A stretch of 13,264 nucleotides of DNA from Bifidobacterium sp. UBA744 (GTDB lineage: Bacteria > Actinomycetota > Actinomycetes > Actinomycetales > Bifidobacteriaceae). The notes under the pieces are model-generated. The model ran no database searches and was not told where the DNA came from. It saw only the letters and a list, made by a program, of their open reading frames with translations. Position 1 is the first letter of the stretch, and every line of letters begins with the position of its first letter. Positions 6,113 through 13,237 of this stretch are shown here, one piece after another. The stretch spans positions 755-14,018 of the forward strand of contig DBKS01000064.1 of assembly GCA_002298605.1 (NCBI GenBank), in the 5' to 3' direction. The position numbers and the translations under genes are program-made.

Positions 6113-8623
6113 ATGAAGATCAGTACAACGATCACCGATATCGCCAACCATGGCGACCGTCTTGATATAACCACCGACGGCGCCCGATTCCAGATCTATT
6201 TTCTGGACGAAAACATCATCCGAATCCGTTCCACCTTCAAACAGGAATGGCCGGAGGAACTGAACTACGCCCTGGTCAAAACCGCCTGGAATGACGCCAC
6301 CGACGACGTCATCGGAGACGAACGCGAGCACGTAACCCCCATCGGCATTACACTCAGCACCACCATCGACGCCAACAGCGGCGAAACCATCCATACCGCT
6401 TCCACGGGCCGCTATACGCTGGCTATCCACACCTCCCCGTTCCATTTCGAGATCCTCGACGAGAACGGCGTCACGGTGCACTCCGATCTGCCGGGCCGAT
6501 CCTTCATGCAGGATTCGCTCGGCCGCCCGACCCACTATTCGCGCATGGAAGACGGCCATCATTTCTACGGCTTCGGCGAGAAAAGCGGGGAGCTCAACAA
6601 GATCCGCCGCCGCATGCGCATGCACAATACCGACTCACTGGGTTGGGATGCCTCGAAGTCCGACCCGCTGTACAAAATGATCCCCTTCTACATCGATTTC
6701 GACGCCGAACGGGGCCTTGCACACGGTATGTTCTACAACAACGCCGCCGATTCAGTGTTCGACATGGACTGCGAGCACTCCAACTACTGGCTGCGCTACA
6801 GCTATTTCCAGGCCGAAACGGGCGACATCGACCTGTATTTCATCGGAGGACCCACCATCGCCGACGTGGTGAAGCACTACACCGACCTGACCGGAAAAAC
6901 GGCCATGATGCCGTTGAGCTCGCTGGGATACATGGGTTCCACCATGTTCTACACCGAACTCGAGCGGAACGCCGACAAGGCCATTGAGGATTTCGTGGAC
7001 ACCTGCGCCGCCAATGACGTGCCCTGCGACGGCTTCTTCCTGTCATCCGGCTACACCTCGGGCGAAGACGGCAAGCGCTACGTGTTCAACTGGAACCACG
7101 ACCGCTTCCCCGACCCGGCCGGGTTCATCGAGAGTCTGAAGGACAAGGGCGTGGAGGTCTCCCCCAACATCAAGCCCGGCATGCTCACCACCCATTACCT
7201 CACCGACGATTTCGAAGAGGCGCATGCTTATGTGCGCACACCGGACGACTCGGCCTCCCAAGTGGACCGGTACTGGGGCGGTCCAGCACATTTCGTGGAC
7301 TTCACGTCGCCGGCTGGCCGAGCCAAGTGGAGCGAGCATATGACCCGCCAGCTGCTCAGCAACGGCATTCGTTGGATTTGGAACGACAACAACGAATATG
7401 AGATCGCCGAGGACGGCGCTCGCTGCGAGGCCGAAGGCGTGGTGCGCCCGATCGGCGAGCTGAAGCCCCTGATGTCGACGCTGATGGCGAAAACCGCCCA
7501 CACCGCCGTCAACAGCTACGATCCCAATGTGCGCCCGTATGTAACCAACCGCGCCGGCTACGCGGGTATCCAACGGTATGCGCAGACGTGGTGCGGCGAC
7601 AACGGCACCACCTGGACAAACCTCAAGTACAATGTGCCGACGATTCTGGGTATGGGACTGTCGGGGGTGGCGAATCAGGGCGCCGACATCGGCGGATTCG
7701 ACGGACATGCCCCCGACCCCGAGCTGTTGGTGCGCTGGGTGCAGAACGGCATCTTCCAGCCCCGGTTCTCGATCCATTCCTGCAACACCGACAATACGGT
7801 CACCGAACCGTGGATGTACCCCGATTACACGCATTACATCGCCGAGGCGATCCGTCTGCGCTATTCGCTGGTTCCGTACTTCTACTCGCTGCTCGCCGAG
7901 GCGCACCGCAGCGGCGCACCGATCATGCGACCGCTGGTCTACGAGTTCCAGTCCGACCCGCGCTGCTGGGACGAGAGCTTCGAATTCATGCTCGGCCCCT
8001 CGCTGCTGGTGGCGAATGTGCTGGAGCAGGGCGTTTCCAACATTGACGTGTATTTGCCGGCGGGATGCGATTGGTATGATCTGTCGACCAGCTGCTGGGT
8101 TGCCGGTGGGCAGACGATCACCGTGCCGGTCTCGCTGGGCTCGATCCCGATGTTCCTGCGTTCCGGGGGCATTCTACCGACATGTCCGGGCCTCGCCAAC
8201 CTGCACCGCGACGTCATCGATCATCTGACCCTGCTGGTCGAGCCGGGTCAGGCGGCGTCCTTCCAACTGTACGAGGACGACGGAGTGTCCCGCGCGTGGG
8301 AGCATGGCGCGTACCTGACCAGCACGGTGCAGGTCGTCCCCTCCGCCGACGGCGTGTCAATCGACGTGACGCGCGACGGCGAATACGACACGCGGGTCGC
8401 AGACGTGACGCTGGAGGTGCTGTGTCGCCGTATCGCCCCGCTGAGCGTGCAGCTCAACGGCCGTACCATCGAACGATTCCTCAATCACGGCAAATTCGAG
8501 GATGCCGGCGAGGGATGGTTCTTCGACGGCCAAAGCCGCAAGGCGCTGGTCAAATTCGCCAACCCGTCCGGTGACTGGCACGCCGATCTGATGTTCAAGG
8601 CCAAGGATCTCGTGTCCATCTGA
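6113..8623 (+). CDS. Glycoside hydrolase family 31 alpha-glycosidase
   Basis: 836 residues, a full-length GH31 retaining alpha-glycosidase, apparently cytoplasmic because no signal peptide is visible. Order: N-terminal beta-sandwich with the substrate-entrance loop HFYGFGEKSGELNK (E156), then the (beta/alpha)8 barrel, then C-terminal beta domains. The nucleophile motif is IRWIWNDNNEYEI with D425. The acid/base is D525 in NQGADIGGFDGHAPDPELL, followed by LVRWVQNGIFQPRFSIHS. The WNDNNEY form differs from the common WxDMNEP of alpha-glucosidases and from the YicI alpha-xylosidase motif, so I do not name a substrate. Alpha-glucosidase (including 1,3-linked), alpha-xylosidase, or a GH31 with another specificity are all possible. 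The start at 6113 is chosen because GGAG ends 10 bases before it; in-frame ATGs at 6014 and 6083 lack a good site. It is set between the uronate genes and the MFS gene, suggesting that it processes an imported oligosaccharide. Confidence 0.9.
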   Translation: MKISTTITDIANHGDRLDITTDGARFQIYFLDENIIRIRSTFKQEWPEELNYALVKTAWNDATDDVIGDEREHVTPIGITLSTTIDANSGETIHTASTGRYTLAIHTSPFHFEILDENGVTVHSDLPGRSFMQDSLGRPTHYSRMEDGHHFYGFGEKSGELNKIRRRMRMHNTDSLGWDASKSDPLYKMIPFYIDFDAERGLAHGMFYNNAADSVFDMDCEHSNYWLRYSYFQAETGDIDLYFIGGPTIADVVKHYTDLTGKTAMMPLSSLGYMGSTMFYTELERNADKAIEDFVDTCAANDVPCDGFFLSSGYTSGEDGKRYVFNWNHDRFPDPAGFIESLKDKGVEVSPNIKPGMLTTHYLTDDFEEAHAYVRTPDDSASQVDRYWGGPAHFVDFTSPAGRAKWSEHMTRQLLSNGIRWIWNDNNEYEIAEDGARCEAEGVVRPIGELKPLMSTLMAKTAHTAVNSYDPNVRPYVTNRAGYAGIQRYAQTWCGDNGTTWTNLKYNVPTILGMGLSGVANQGADIGGFDGHAPDPELLVRWVQNGIFQPRFSIHSCNTDNTVTEPWMYPDYTHYIAEAIRLRYSLVPYFYSLLAEAHRSGAPIMRPLVYEFQSDPRCWDESFEFMLGPSLLVANVLEQGVSNIDVYLPAGCDWYDLSTSCWVAGGQTITVPVSLGSIPMFLRSGGILPTCPGLANLHRDVIDHLTLLVEPGQAASFQLYEDDGVSRAWEHGAYLTSTVQVVPSADGVSIDVTRDGEYDTRVADVTLEVLCRRIAPLSVQLNGRTIERFLNHGKFEDAGEGWFFDGQSRKALVKFANPSGDWHADLMFKAKDLVSI

Positions 8624-8641
8624 CGGCCTTCTGACCGTCTA

Positions 8642-8677
8642 GTCGGGATGACCGTCCAGCCGTCTGGCCATCCCGAC
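8642..8677 (+). terminator. Hairpin after GH31
   Basis: GTCGGGATG (8642-8650) and CATCCCGAC (8669-8677) are exact inverted copies around an 18-base loop; the stem can extend inward by CC/GG after one mismatch. It starts 18 bases after the GH31 stop, with no T-run. Probable terminator separating GH31 from the MFS gene. Confidence 0.65.
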
Positions 8678-8766
8678 CTACGACCCGGCATATCCCGTGC
8701 CGCGACCGTCGGCCACCCTATATTGTCAAATCAATTTACTATAAACAACCATTCCAAGGAGCAACT
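8678..8766 (+). promoter_or_regulatory. AT-rich leader and probable promoter of the MFS gene
   Basis: After the GH31 hairpin the composition shifts to AT-rich (about 8717-8755). Possible -10 boxes are TATATT (8719-8724) and TACTAT (8737-8742); neither has a good -35. The ribosome binding site AAGGAG (8756-8761) is five bases before the ATG. GACCGTC occurs three times across the GH31-MFS gap (8633-8639, 8650-8656, 8704-8710). Confidence 0.35.
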
Positions 8767-10068
8767 ATGTCCGCATCCACACCAACGGCGGCCATCACAC
8801 CGCCGACCTCCGCATCCACACCGGCCTCCGCCGAAGACGGCGATCCCGCATTCAACATCGTCCGATGGCTCGCCGGCTACCTGGCCTTCTGGATCATCAT
8901 GTCCATCGGCTTCGCCATGGTCAGCCAGGTTCTGCTGCCCCAACGCATCAAGGACATGGGCGCCGCCAACCCCACCGCGGTGCTCGGCACCATGACCGCG
9001 GTGGGCTCCATCGTCGCGCTGGTCGCCAACATCATCATCGGCGCCCTGTCCGACCTGACCAAATCACGATTCGGCAAGCGCACCCCATGGCTGTTCTGGG
9101 GAGCATGGTTCTCACTCGGGTTCTACCTGCTCATGGGCAACATCGGCGTGATCATCGGCCTGACCGTCACGCTGTGGCTCAGCAAAATCGGCTTCAACAT
9201 GATGAACTCGCCGATTTATTCCACCGTCTCCGACCGCGTGCCCAAGCGATACCGCGGCACCATCTCGTCAGCCATAGGCTTCGGCAACACACTGGGTCTC
9301 GCCATCGGCGCATTCGTCGGCGCATATTTCGTCGAAAGCGTGCGCCTCGGCTTCACCATCGCCGCCATCTGCATGTTTGTCTCCGCCATGCTGTTCCTCG
9401 TCATCATTCCACGCGAGCCCGGCAACAAGGACGAAGCCACCGAAATTAAGGAAGGCAGCGTCTTCAAGCACGTCGTCTATTCCTTCACCCCGCCGATCAA
9501 AGGCGCCTCCGACTTCTGGAAAGCATTCTGCTGCCGCACCTTCCTGCTGCTTGGCATTCAGATGCTGTCCGGCTACTGGTTGTACATCGGTCAGGATTAT
9601 CTGGGTCTCGACAAGTCCGACGCGGCCCATGTGGTATCCATGATCGCGGTGTTCCAGATGATCGCCTCGATCGTCGCCATGATCGTCGGCCCACTCTCCG
9701 ACCGCATTCACCGCCGCAAGCCCATGGTGGTACTGGCCGCCTGTCTCGCCATCATCGGCTTCATCTTCCCGATCGCGATGCACAGCATCACCGGCATGTA
9801 CCTCGCCGCCTGTTTCGTGGCCCTTGGCAACGGCATCTTCATGTCCATCGACCAGGCTCTGAACGTCGATGTGCTTCCCAGCAAGGAGAACGCCGGCAAG
9901 GATCTTGGATTCATCAACGCCGCCACCACCGCAGGCCAATCCGCGGGCATGGCCCTGACCTCCGCCATCGTGACCGCCACCGGCACCTACACCTATATTT
10001 TCCCGATCGCCATCGTCATGTCGGTGCTGTCCATCATCTCGGTGCTGCTCATCAAGTCGGTGAAGTAG
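8767..10068 (+). CDS. MFS sugar/glycoside transporter (SLC45/GPH-like)
   Basis: 433 residues with about 12 hydrophobic segments, an inner-membrane secondary transporter. A Ser/Thr/Pro/Ala-rich cytoplasmic tail (residues 1-26) precedes the first segment (about 34-56). The loop between segments 2 and 3 carries the MFS motif GALSDLTKSRFGKRTPW (92-108). Its SD-T-SRFG-R-PW pattern resembles sucrose/glycoside carriers of the SLC45 and GPH type. A second-half counterpart is GPLSDRIHRRKPMVV. The cargo cannot be read from sequence; context suggests glucuronate, a glucuronide or the GH31 substrate, by proton symport. E. coli UidB, a glucuronide carrier of the GPH family, is a functional precedent. AAGGAG five bases before the ATG fixes the start. 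It converges with LacI-2 across a long hairpin. Confidence 0.9.
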   Translation: MSASTPTAAITPPTSASTPASAEDGDPAFNIVRWLAGYLAFWIIMSIGFAMVSQVLLPQRIKDMGAANPTAVLGTMTAVGSIVALVANIIIGALSDLTKSRFGKRTPWLFWGAWFSLGFYLLMGNIGVIIGLTVTLWLSKIGFNMMNSPIYSTVSDRVPKRYRGTISSAIGFGNTLGLAIGAFVGAYFVESVRLGFTIAAICMFVSAMLFLVIIPREPGNKDEATEIKEGSVFKHVVYSFTPPIKGASDFWKAFCCRTFLLLGIQMLSGYWLYIGQDYLGLDKSDAAHVVSMIAVFQMIASIVAMIVGPLSDRIHRRKPMVVLAACLAIIGFIFPIAMHSITGMYLAACFVALGNGIFMSIDQALNVDVLPSKENAGKDLGFINAATTAGQSAGMALTSAIVTATGTYTYIFPIAIVMSVLSIISVLLIKSVK

Positions 10069-10099
10069 CCGCGAACCAAGAGCAATTCAACCGGCAATC

Positions 10100-10185
10100 G
10101 CATTCGGTCCATACTGCGAGCGCCATTGAGGGCATATCGAAGGCTCTCAATGCCCTGCGCGTCATCGCAATATGGGCCGAATTGC
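10100..10185. terminator. Bidirectional terminator: long two-part hairpin between convergent genes
   Basis: Inner stem CATTGAGGGC (10124-10133) with GCTCTCAATG (10143-10152): ten pairs including one G-U in the + transcript, nine-base loop. Outer stem: 10100-10119 (GCATTCGGTCCATACTGCGA) pairs with 10165-10185, apart from one bulged A, one G-U and one C-A mismatch. GCAATTC (10082-10088) could also pair with GAATTGC (10179-10185). It fills the 138-base gap between the MFS stop (10068) and the LacI-2 stop (10207), so it probably ends both transcripts. Confidence 0.7.
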
Positions 10186-10206
10186 ATTATGAGGATGCGG
10201 GGGAGC

Positions 10207-11241
10207 TTATGCGGTTCCAACCGCTTCGGATTCGGCGCCATGCCCGACGCTCGCCCGATCCATAAATGACGAGGGAATGCAAACCGGGCTGAGATCGCCG
10301 TCCCATACATGCAACACCCGCGCAATGATGCGCTCCGCGGCGGCGACACCCATCTCTTGACGAGGCACGCGCACGCTCGCCAACGCCGGCGTGGCGATCT
10401 CGCACTGCGGCGTGTCGTCGACGCCCACCACCGCGATATCTCGAGGCAACCCGCCGTTCTTGATCTCACTGCGATGCCATCGCATAAAAGCAATCGCTAT
10501 ATCGTCGTTAAACGCGATAAGCGAAGAAGTCGGATGCGTCCGAAACGATTCAAACGCCTCCCCGGCATGATCGCCGACCGGATAGGCGCAAGGGGTGCGC
10601 CGAAGCGTCATCCCCTCGTTACGGCAGGCCACCGCTATGGCATTGCCACGCAACCCGTTCTGCCACGACGACTGCGGGCCCGGCAGGTAGGTGACCTGCC
10701 GATGGCCCAGCACGCGCAGCCGATGCACAGCCTCGCGCAGGCCCCGCGCGTCATCAGGGTAAATGGATTGCACGCCGGGCACCAAACGGTTCAGCACCGC
10801 CAGCGGCCGCTCCTGGGCGATCTTGCGCAACTGCACATCAGACAGTCTGGACGCGCTGAGAATAATGCCATCCACATGGGGCAGCGTCCGCCGGATAATC
10901 GCCAATTCCCGCTCCGGACTCTCCTCGCTTTCCGACACCATCAAGCCAAAATCACGCCGGGCGCAGGTGCGCTGAATCGCCCGCGCAAACTGAGACGACA
11001 CCGGATTCTCCAAGTCCGTCACCACCAGGGCGATCAAACCGAGCAGCTCCCGTTCGCCGCCTTGCTCCCCAAAGCGTTCGCTGCGCGAAATGATCGCGTC
11101 GCTGCGGTACCCCAACTCGCGCGCCACGTCAAGCACGCGCTCCAACGTTTCGACATTCACACGACCGGGCTGGCGAAACGCCCTCGACACCGTTGCCGGA
11201 GACACGCCCGCGGCCTGCGCGACGTCACAAATCGTAACCAT
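10207..11241 (-). CDS. LacI-family transcriptional regulator (LacI-2, facing kdgK)
   Basis: 344 residues. The HTH starts almost at the N-terminus (MVTICDVAQAAGVSPATVSR, 1-20). The hinge and ligand domain follow, with HVDGIILSASRLSD, VLNR, GHRQVTYLPGPQSSWQNG, AFNDDIAIAF and GVDDTP. The start at 11239-11241 has GAGG five bases upstream and gives the usual family N-terminus; the frame stays open 18 codons farther, which would be an unusual extension. It is a paralogue of LacI-1: both share HVDGII-S-R, LNR--GV-SI, GPQ-SWQ and VSP-TVSRAF, so the ligands are probably related. It is divergent from kdgK and convergent with the MFS gene, so it may control kdgK-kdgA and itself. Confidence 0.93.
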   Translation of the reverse strand: MVTICDVAQAAGVSPATVSRAFRQPGRVNVETLERVLDVARELGYRSDAIISRSERFGEQGGERELLGLIALVVTDLENPVSSQFARAIQRTCARRDFGLMVSESEESPERELAIIRRTLPHVDGIILSASRLSDVQLRKIAQERPLAVLNRLVPGVQSIYPDDARGLREAVHRLRVLGHRQVTYLPGPQSSWQNGLRGNAIAVACRNEGMTLRRTPCAYPVGDHAGEAFESFRTHPTSSLIAFNDDIAIAFMRWHRSEIKNGGLPRDIAVVGVDDTPQCEIATPALASVRVPRQEMGVAAAERIIARVLHVWDGDLSPVCIPSSFMDRASVGHGAESEAVGTA

Positions 11242-11369
11242 ATGTACCTCGATGTAGTCTCTTCCTCGCAATCGTACGGCACATGCGTGCAACATGCCGC
11301 ATATGGACCGCCGATGCGCTAGTGTGGAGAAGGCATAGGAGCACTCAGCTTACAAGGGAGTTCTTAAAT
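11242..11369. promoter_or_regulatory. Divergent promoter region between LacI-2 and kdgK
   Basis: A 128-base spacer with two operator-like inverted repeats that overlap by two bases: CGGCA-13-TGCCG at 11277-11299 and CGCAT-11-ATGCG at 11298-11318. Possible -10 boxes are TAGTGT at 11320-11325 for kdgK and TACGAT (minus strand, 11271-11276) for LacI-2; -35 boxes are unclear. The repeats would lie between or over both promoters, as expected for a repressor that controls itself and the divergent operon. kdgK has AAGGGAG at 11354-11360. Confidence 0.45.
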
Positions 11370-12359
11370 ATGACGACTACCGCCGATTTTGCAGTCGAAG
11401 GTATCAAGCCCGGCAAGGTGTTGCTTGTCGGCGAAGCCATGGCCCTGTTCACCGCCATGGAGGAAGGCGATTTGGGTGCCGTCGACACCTTCAACGCCTC
11501 CGTGGCCGGCGCCGAGCTCAATGTATGCGTCGGCTTGGCCCGTCTTGGCCAGAAGCCGGTGTACATGACCAAGCTGGCACCCGATCCGTTCGGCGACCGC
11601 ATCCGCGCCTTCATGGAGCGCAATGGCATCGACACATCGCTGGTCACCCTCGACGCCGCCCGCCCCACCGGCTTCATGATGAAATCCAAGGTCTCCACGG
11701 GAGATCCGAAAACCCATTATTGGCGCAAAGGCTCCGCAGCCTCCACCATGGGACCGCAGGATGTGGACGCCGTGGACTTCTCCGACATCTCGCTGGTCCA
11801 CCTGACCGGCATCCTGCCGCCGCTGAGCGACACCACGCTGGCCGCATCCCACGAGCTGGTCAAGAGGGCCCGCGAGAACGGCGCCTTCGTCTCCTTCGAC
11901 CCGAATCTGCGCCCCGCCATCTGGCCAAGTCTCGATCTGATGCGCGACACCCTGCGCACACTGGCCTCTCAGGCGGATCTGGTGCTGCCCGGCATCGGCG
12001 AGGGCCACGAGCTCTTCGGCGCCGACACGCTTGAGGACACCGCGCAGGCATTCATCGACAACGGCGCCAAGTACGTAGTCGTCAAAGACGGTCCTTCCGG
12101 CGCATACGCCACCGACGGCGAGCACAGCGTCTACGTACCCGGTTTCGTCGTCGACACCGTCGTCGACACCGTGGGAGCAGGCGACGGCTTCGCGGCCGGC
12201 ACCTTGTCGGCCCTGTTGGAAGGCAAGTCTATCGCCGAGGCCATGGAGCGCGGCTGCGCGCTCGGCGCCATCCAGACGCAGTTCGTTTCCGACAACGAGG
12301 GCCTGCCCACGCCAAGCGAACTTGAGGCGTTCAAGACCTCCCACCACCGCGCCGGCTGA
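11370..12359 (+). CDS. kdgK: 2-keto-3-deoxygluconate kinase (PfkB family)
   Basis: 329 residues, a ribokinase/PfkB-type sugar kinase. It uses ATP to convert KDG, the UxuA product, to 2-keto-3-deoxy-6-phosphogluconate. The N-terminal motif is VLLVGEAMALFTAMEEGDL, followed by FNASVAGAELNVCVGLARLG (a PfkB-1-like region that contacts sugar). FDPNLRPAIWPS is typical of KDG kinases. The PfkB-2 signature DTVGAGDGFAAG holds the catalytic base D272. The assignment as KDG kinase rather than another PfkB sugar kinase rests on FDPNLR-xxW and the adjacent KDPG aldolase. AAGGGAG ends nine bases before ATG; longer in-frame starts from 11283 would overlap the promoter. A perfect 12-bp tandem repeat (12147-12170) encodes VVDT twice just before the GAGD motif. 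kdgA follows after 73 bases without a terminator, so the two are probably cotranscribed. Confidence 0.92.
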   Translation: MTTTADFAVEGIKPGKVLLVGEAMALFTAMEEGDLGAVDTFNASVAGAELNVCVGLARLGQKPVYMTKLAPDPFGDRIRAFMERNGIDTSLVTLDAARPTGFMMKSKVSTGDPKTHYWRKGSAASTMGPQDVDAVDFSDISLVHLTGILPPLSDTTLAASHELVKRARENGAFVSFDPNLRPAIWPSLDLMRDTLRTLASQADLVLPGIGEGHELFGADTLEDTAQAFIDNGAKYVVVKDGPSGAYATDGEHSVYVPGFVVDTVVDTVGAGDGFAAGTLSALLEGKSIAEAMERGCALGAIQTQFVSDNEGLPTPSELEAFKTSHHRAG

Positions 12360-12432
12360 GTCGGTGAACACGCTCGAATCAGCGCAAACCAAATAACTGT
12401 TACCAATCAATCAAACCAGAAAGAAGATTGAA

Positions 12433-13101
12433 ATGGCAGAAAAGAAAACCAACGATGAGCTCGTTGCCTACTTCGAGCAGCTGGGCATTGTCCCGCTGGT
12501 AACCCTGCACTCCCTCGACGAGGCCGTCCCGCTGGCCAAGGCCCTGGAGGAAGGCGGCGTCCCGGTGGCTGAAGTCACCTTCCGCTCGCCCTTCGCCATT
12601 GAAGGCATGAAGAAGATCGCCGCCGAAGTCCCCGGCGTCACGCTGGTCGCCGGAACCGTACACACCCCGGAGCAGGCCAAGGCCGCCGTCGACGCCGGCT
12701 GCGTCGGACTCGTCACCCCGTCCTTCGACGAGGCCGTCGTGGATTGGGCGCTTGACAACGACGTGCTGATCCTGCCCGGCACCGCGGTCCCCTCCGATGT
12801 GGAGAAGGCGTACGATCGCGGACTGCGCTATGTCAAGTTCTTCCCGGCCGAGGCCTACGGCGGCGTCAAGACCCTCAAGGCCCTCAACGGCCCCTTCGGC
12901 GAGGTGAAGTTCCTGCCCACCGGCGGCGTGAGCCTGAAGAATGCCGAAGAGTACATCTCCCAGAAGAATGTCTTCGCAATCGGCGGCTCCTTCCCGGTGC
13001 CGTCCGCGGCCCAGAAGGCCGGCGACTGGGCCGCCATCGCCCAGGCCTGCAAGGATGCTCGCGCCATCGTCGAGCCGATCATCGCTCAGAAGAAGGCCTG
13101 A
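12433..13101 (+). CDS. kdgA: KDPG aldolase (2-dehydro-3-deoxy-phosphogluconate aldolase)
   Basis: 222 residues (E. coli Eda has 213). A class I aldolase that splits 2-keto-3-deoxy-6-phosphogluconate into pyruvate and glyceraldehyde 3-phosphate, ending the uronate pathway. The Schiff-base lysine is K135 in YVKFFPAEAYGG, and the catalytic acid/base glutamate is E47 in AEVTFRSPFA. The phosphate-binding region is LPTGGVSLKNAEEYI, near the C-terminal IGGSF. Serine (S52) stands where Eda has the threonine of EVTLRT, a mild change. The ribosome binding site is weak (AGAAAGAAG just upstream), fitting translation as the second gene of an operon after kdgK. A strong terminator follows about 90 bases after the stop. 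The family also contains KHG aldolases; the context favours KDPG. Confidence 0.95.
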   Translation: MAEKKTNDELVAYFEQLGIVPLVTLHSLDEAVPLAKALEEGGVPVAEVTFRSPFAIEGMKKIAAEVPGVTLVAGTVHTPEQAKAAVDAGCVGLVTPSFDEAVVDWALDNDVLILPGTAVPSDVEKAYDRGLRYVKFFPAEAYGGVKTLKALNGPFGEVKFLPTGGVSLKNAEEYISQKNVFAIGGSFPVPSAAQKAGDWAAIAQACKDARAIVEPIIAQKKA

Positions 13102-13188
13102 ATCCGAGATTGAGGATCGCAGTGGCCACAGCGGTCAGAACGATTGCACGGCTACTGCGGATTCCGTATGAGCGGCGCGTGATTCACG

Positions 13189-13237
13189 TATGACAAAGTC
13201 CTGTATCGGCATCCCACCGGTACAGGACTTTGTCATA
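13189..13237 (+). terminator. Terminator after kdgA
   Basis: TATGACAAAGTCCTGTA (13189-13205) and its exact reverse complement (13221-13237) form a 17-bp stem. The 15-base loop can itself pair CGG with CCG. Three A-T pairs (AAA/TTT) sit inside the stem, but no clean T-run follows. It lies 87 bases after the kdgA stop and ends the kdgK-kdgA transcript. The outer nine bases match the uxuA terminator. Nothing recognisable lies in the last 27 bases. Confidence 0.85.

Noticed and set aside
7043..7906. 287-residue minus-strand open frame inside GH31
   Set aside because: No domain or ribosome binding site, fully inside the GH31 catalytic region.
6113..8623. Naming the GH31 gene yicI (alpha-xylosidase)
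   Set aside because: The nucleophile motif WNDNNEY does not match YicI; a specific name would be a guess.
10309..11322. 337-residue plus-strand open frame antisense to LacI-2
   Set aside because: Arg/His/Gln-rich shadow translation; LacI-2 has a clear HTH, ligand domain and start on the opposite strand.
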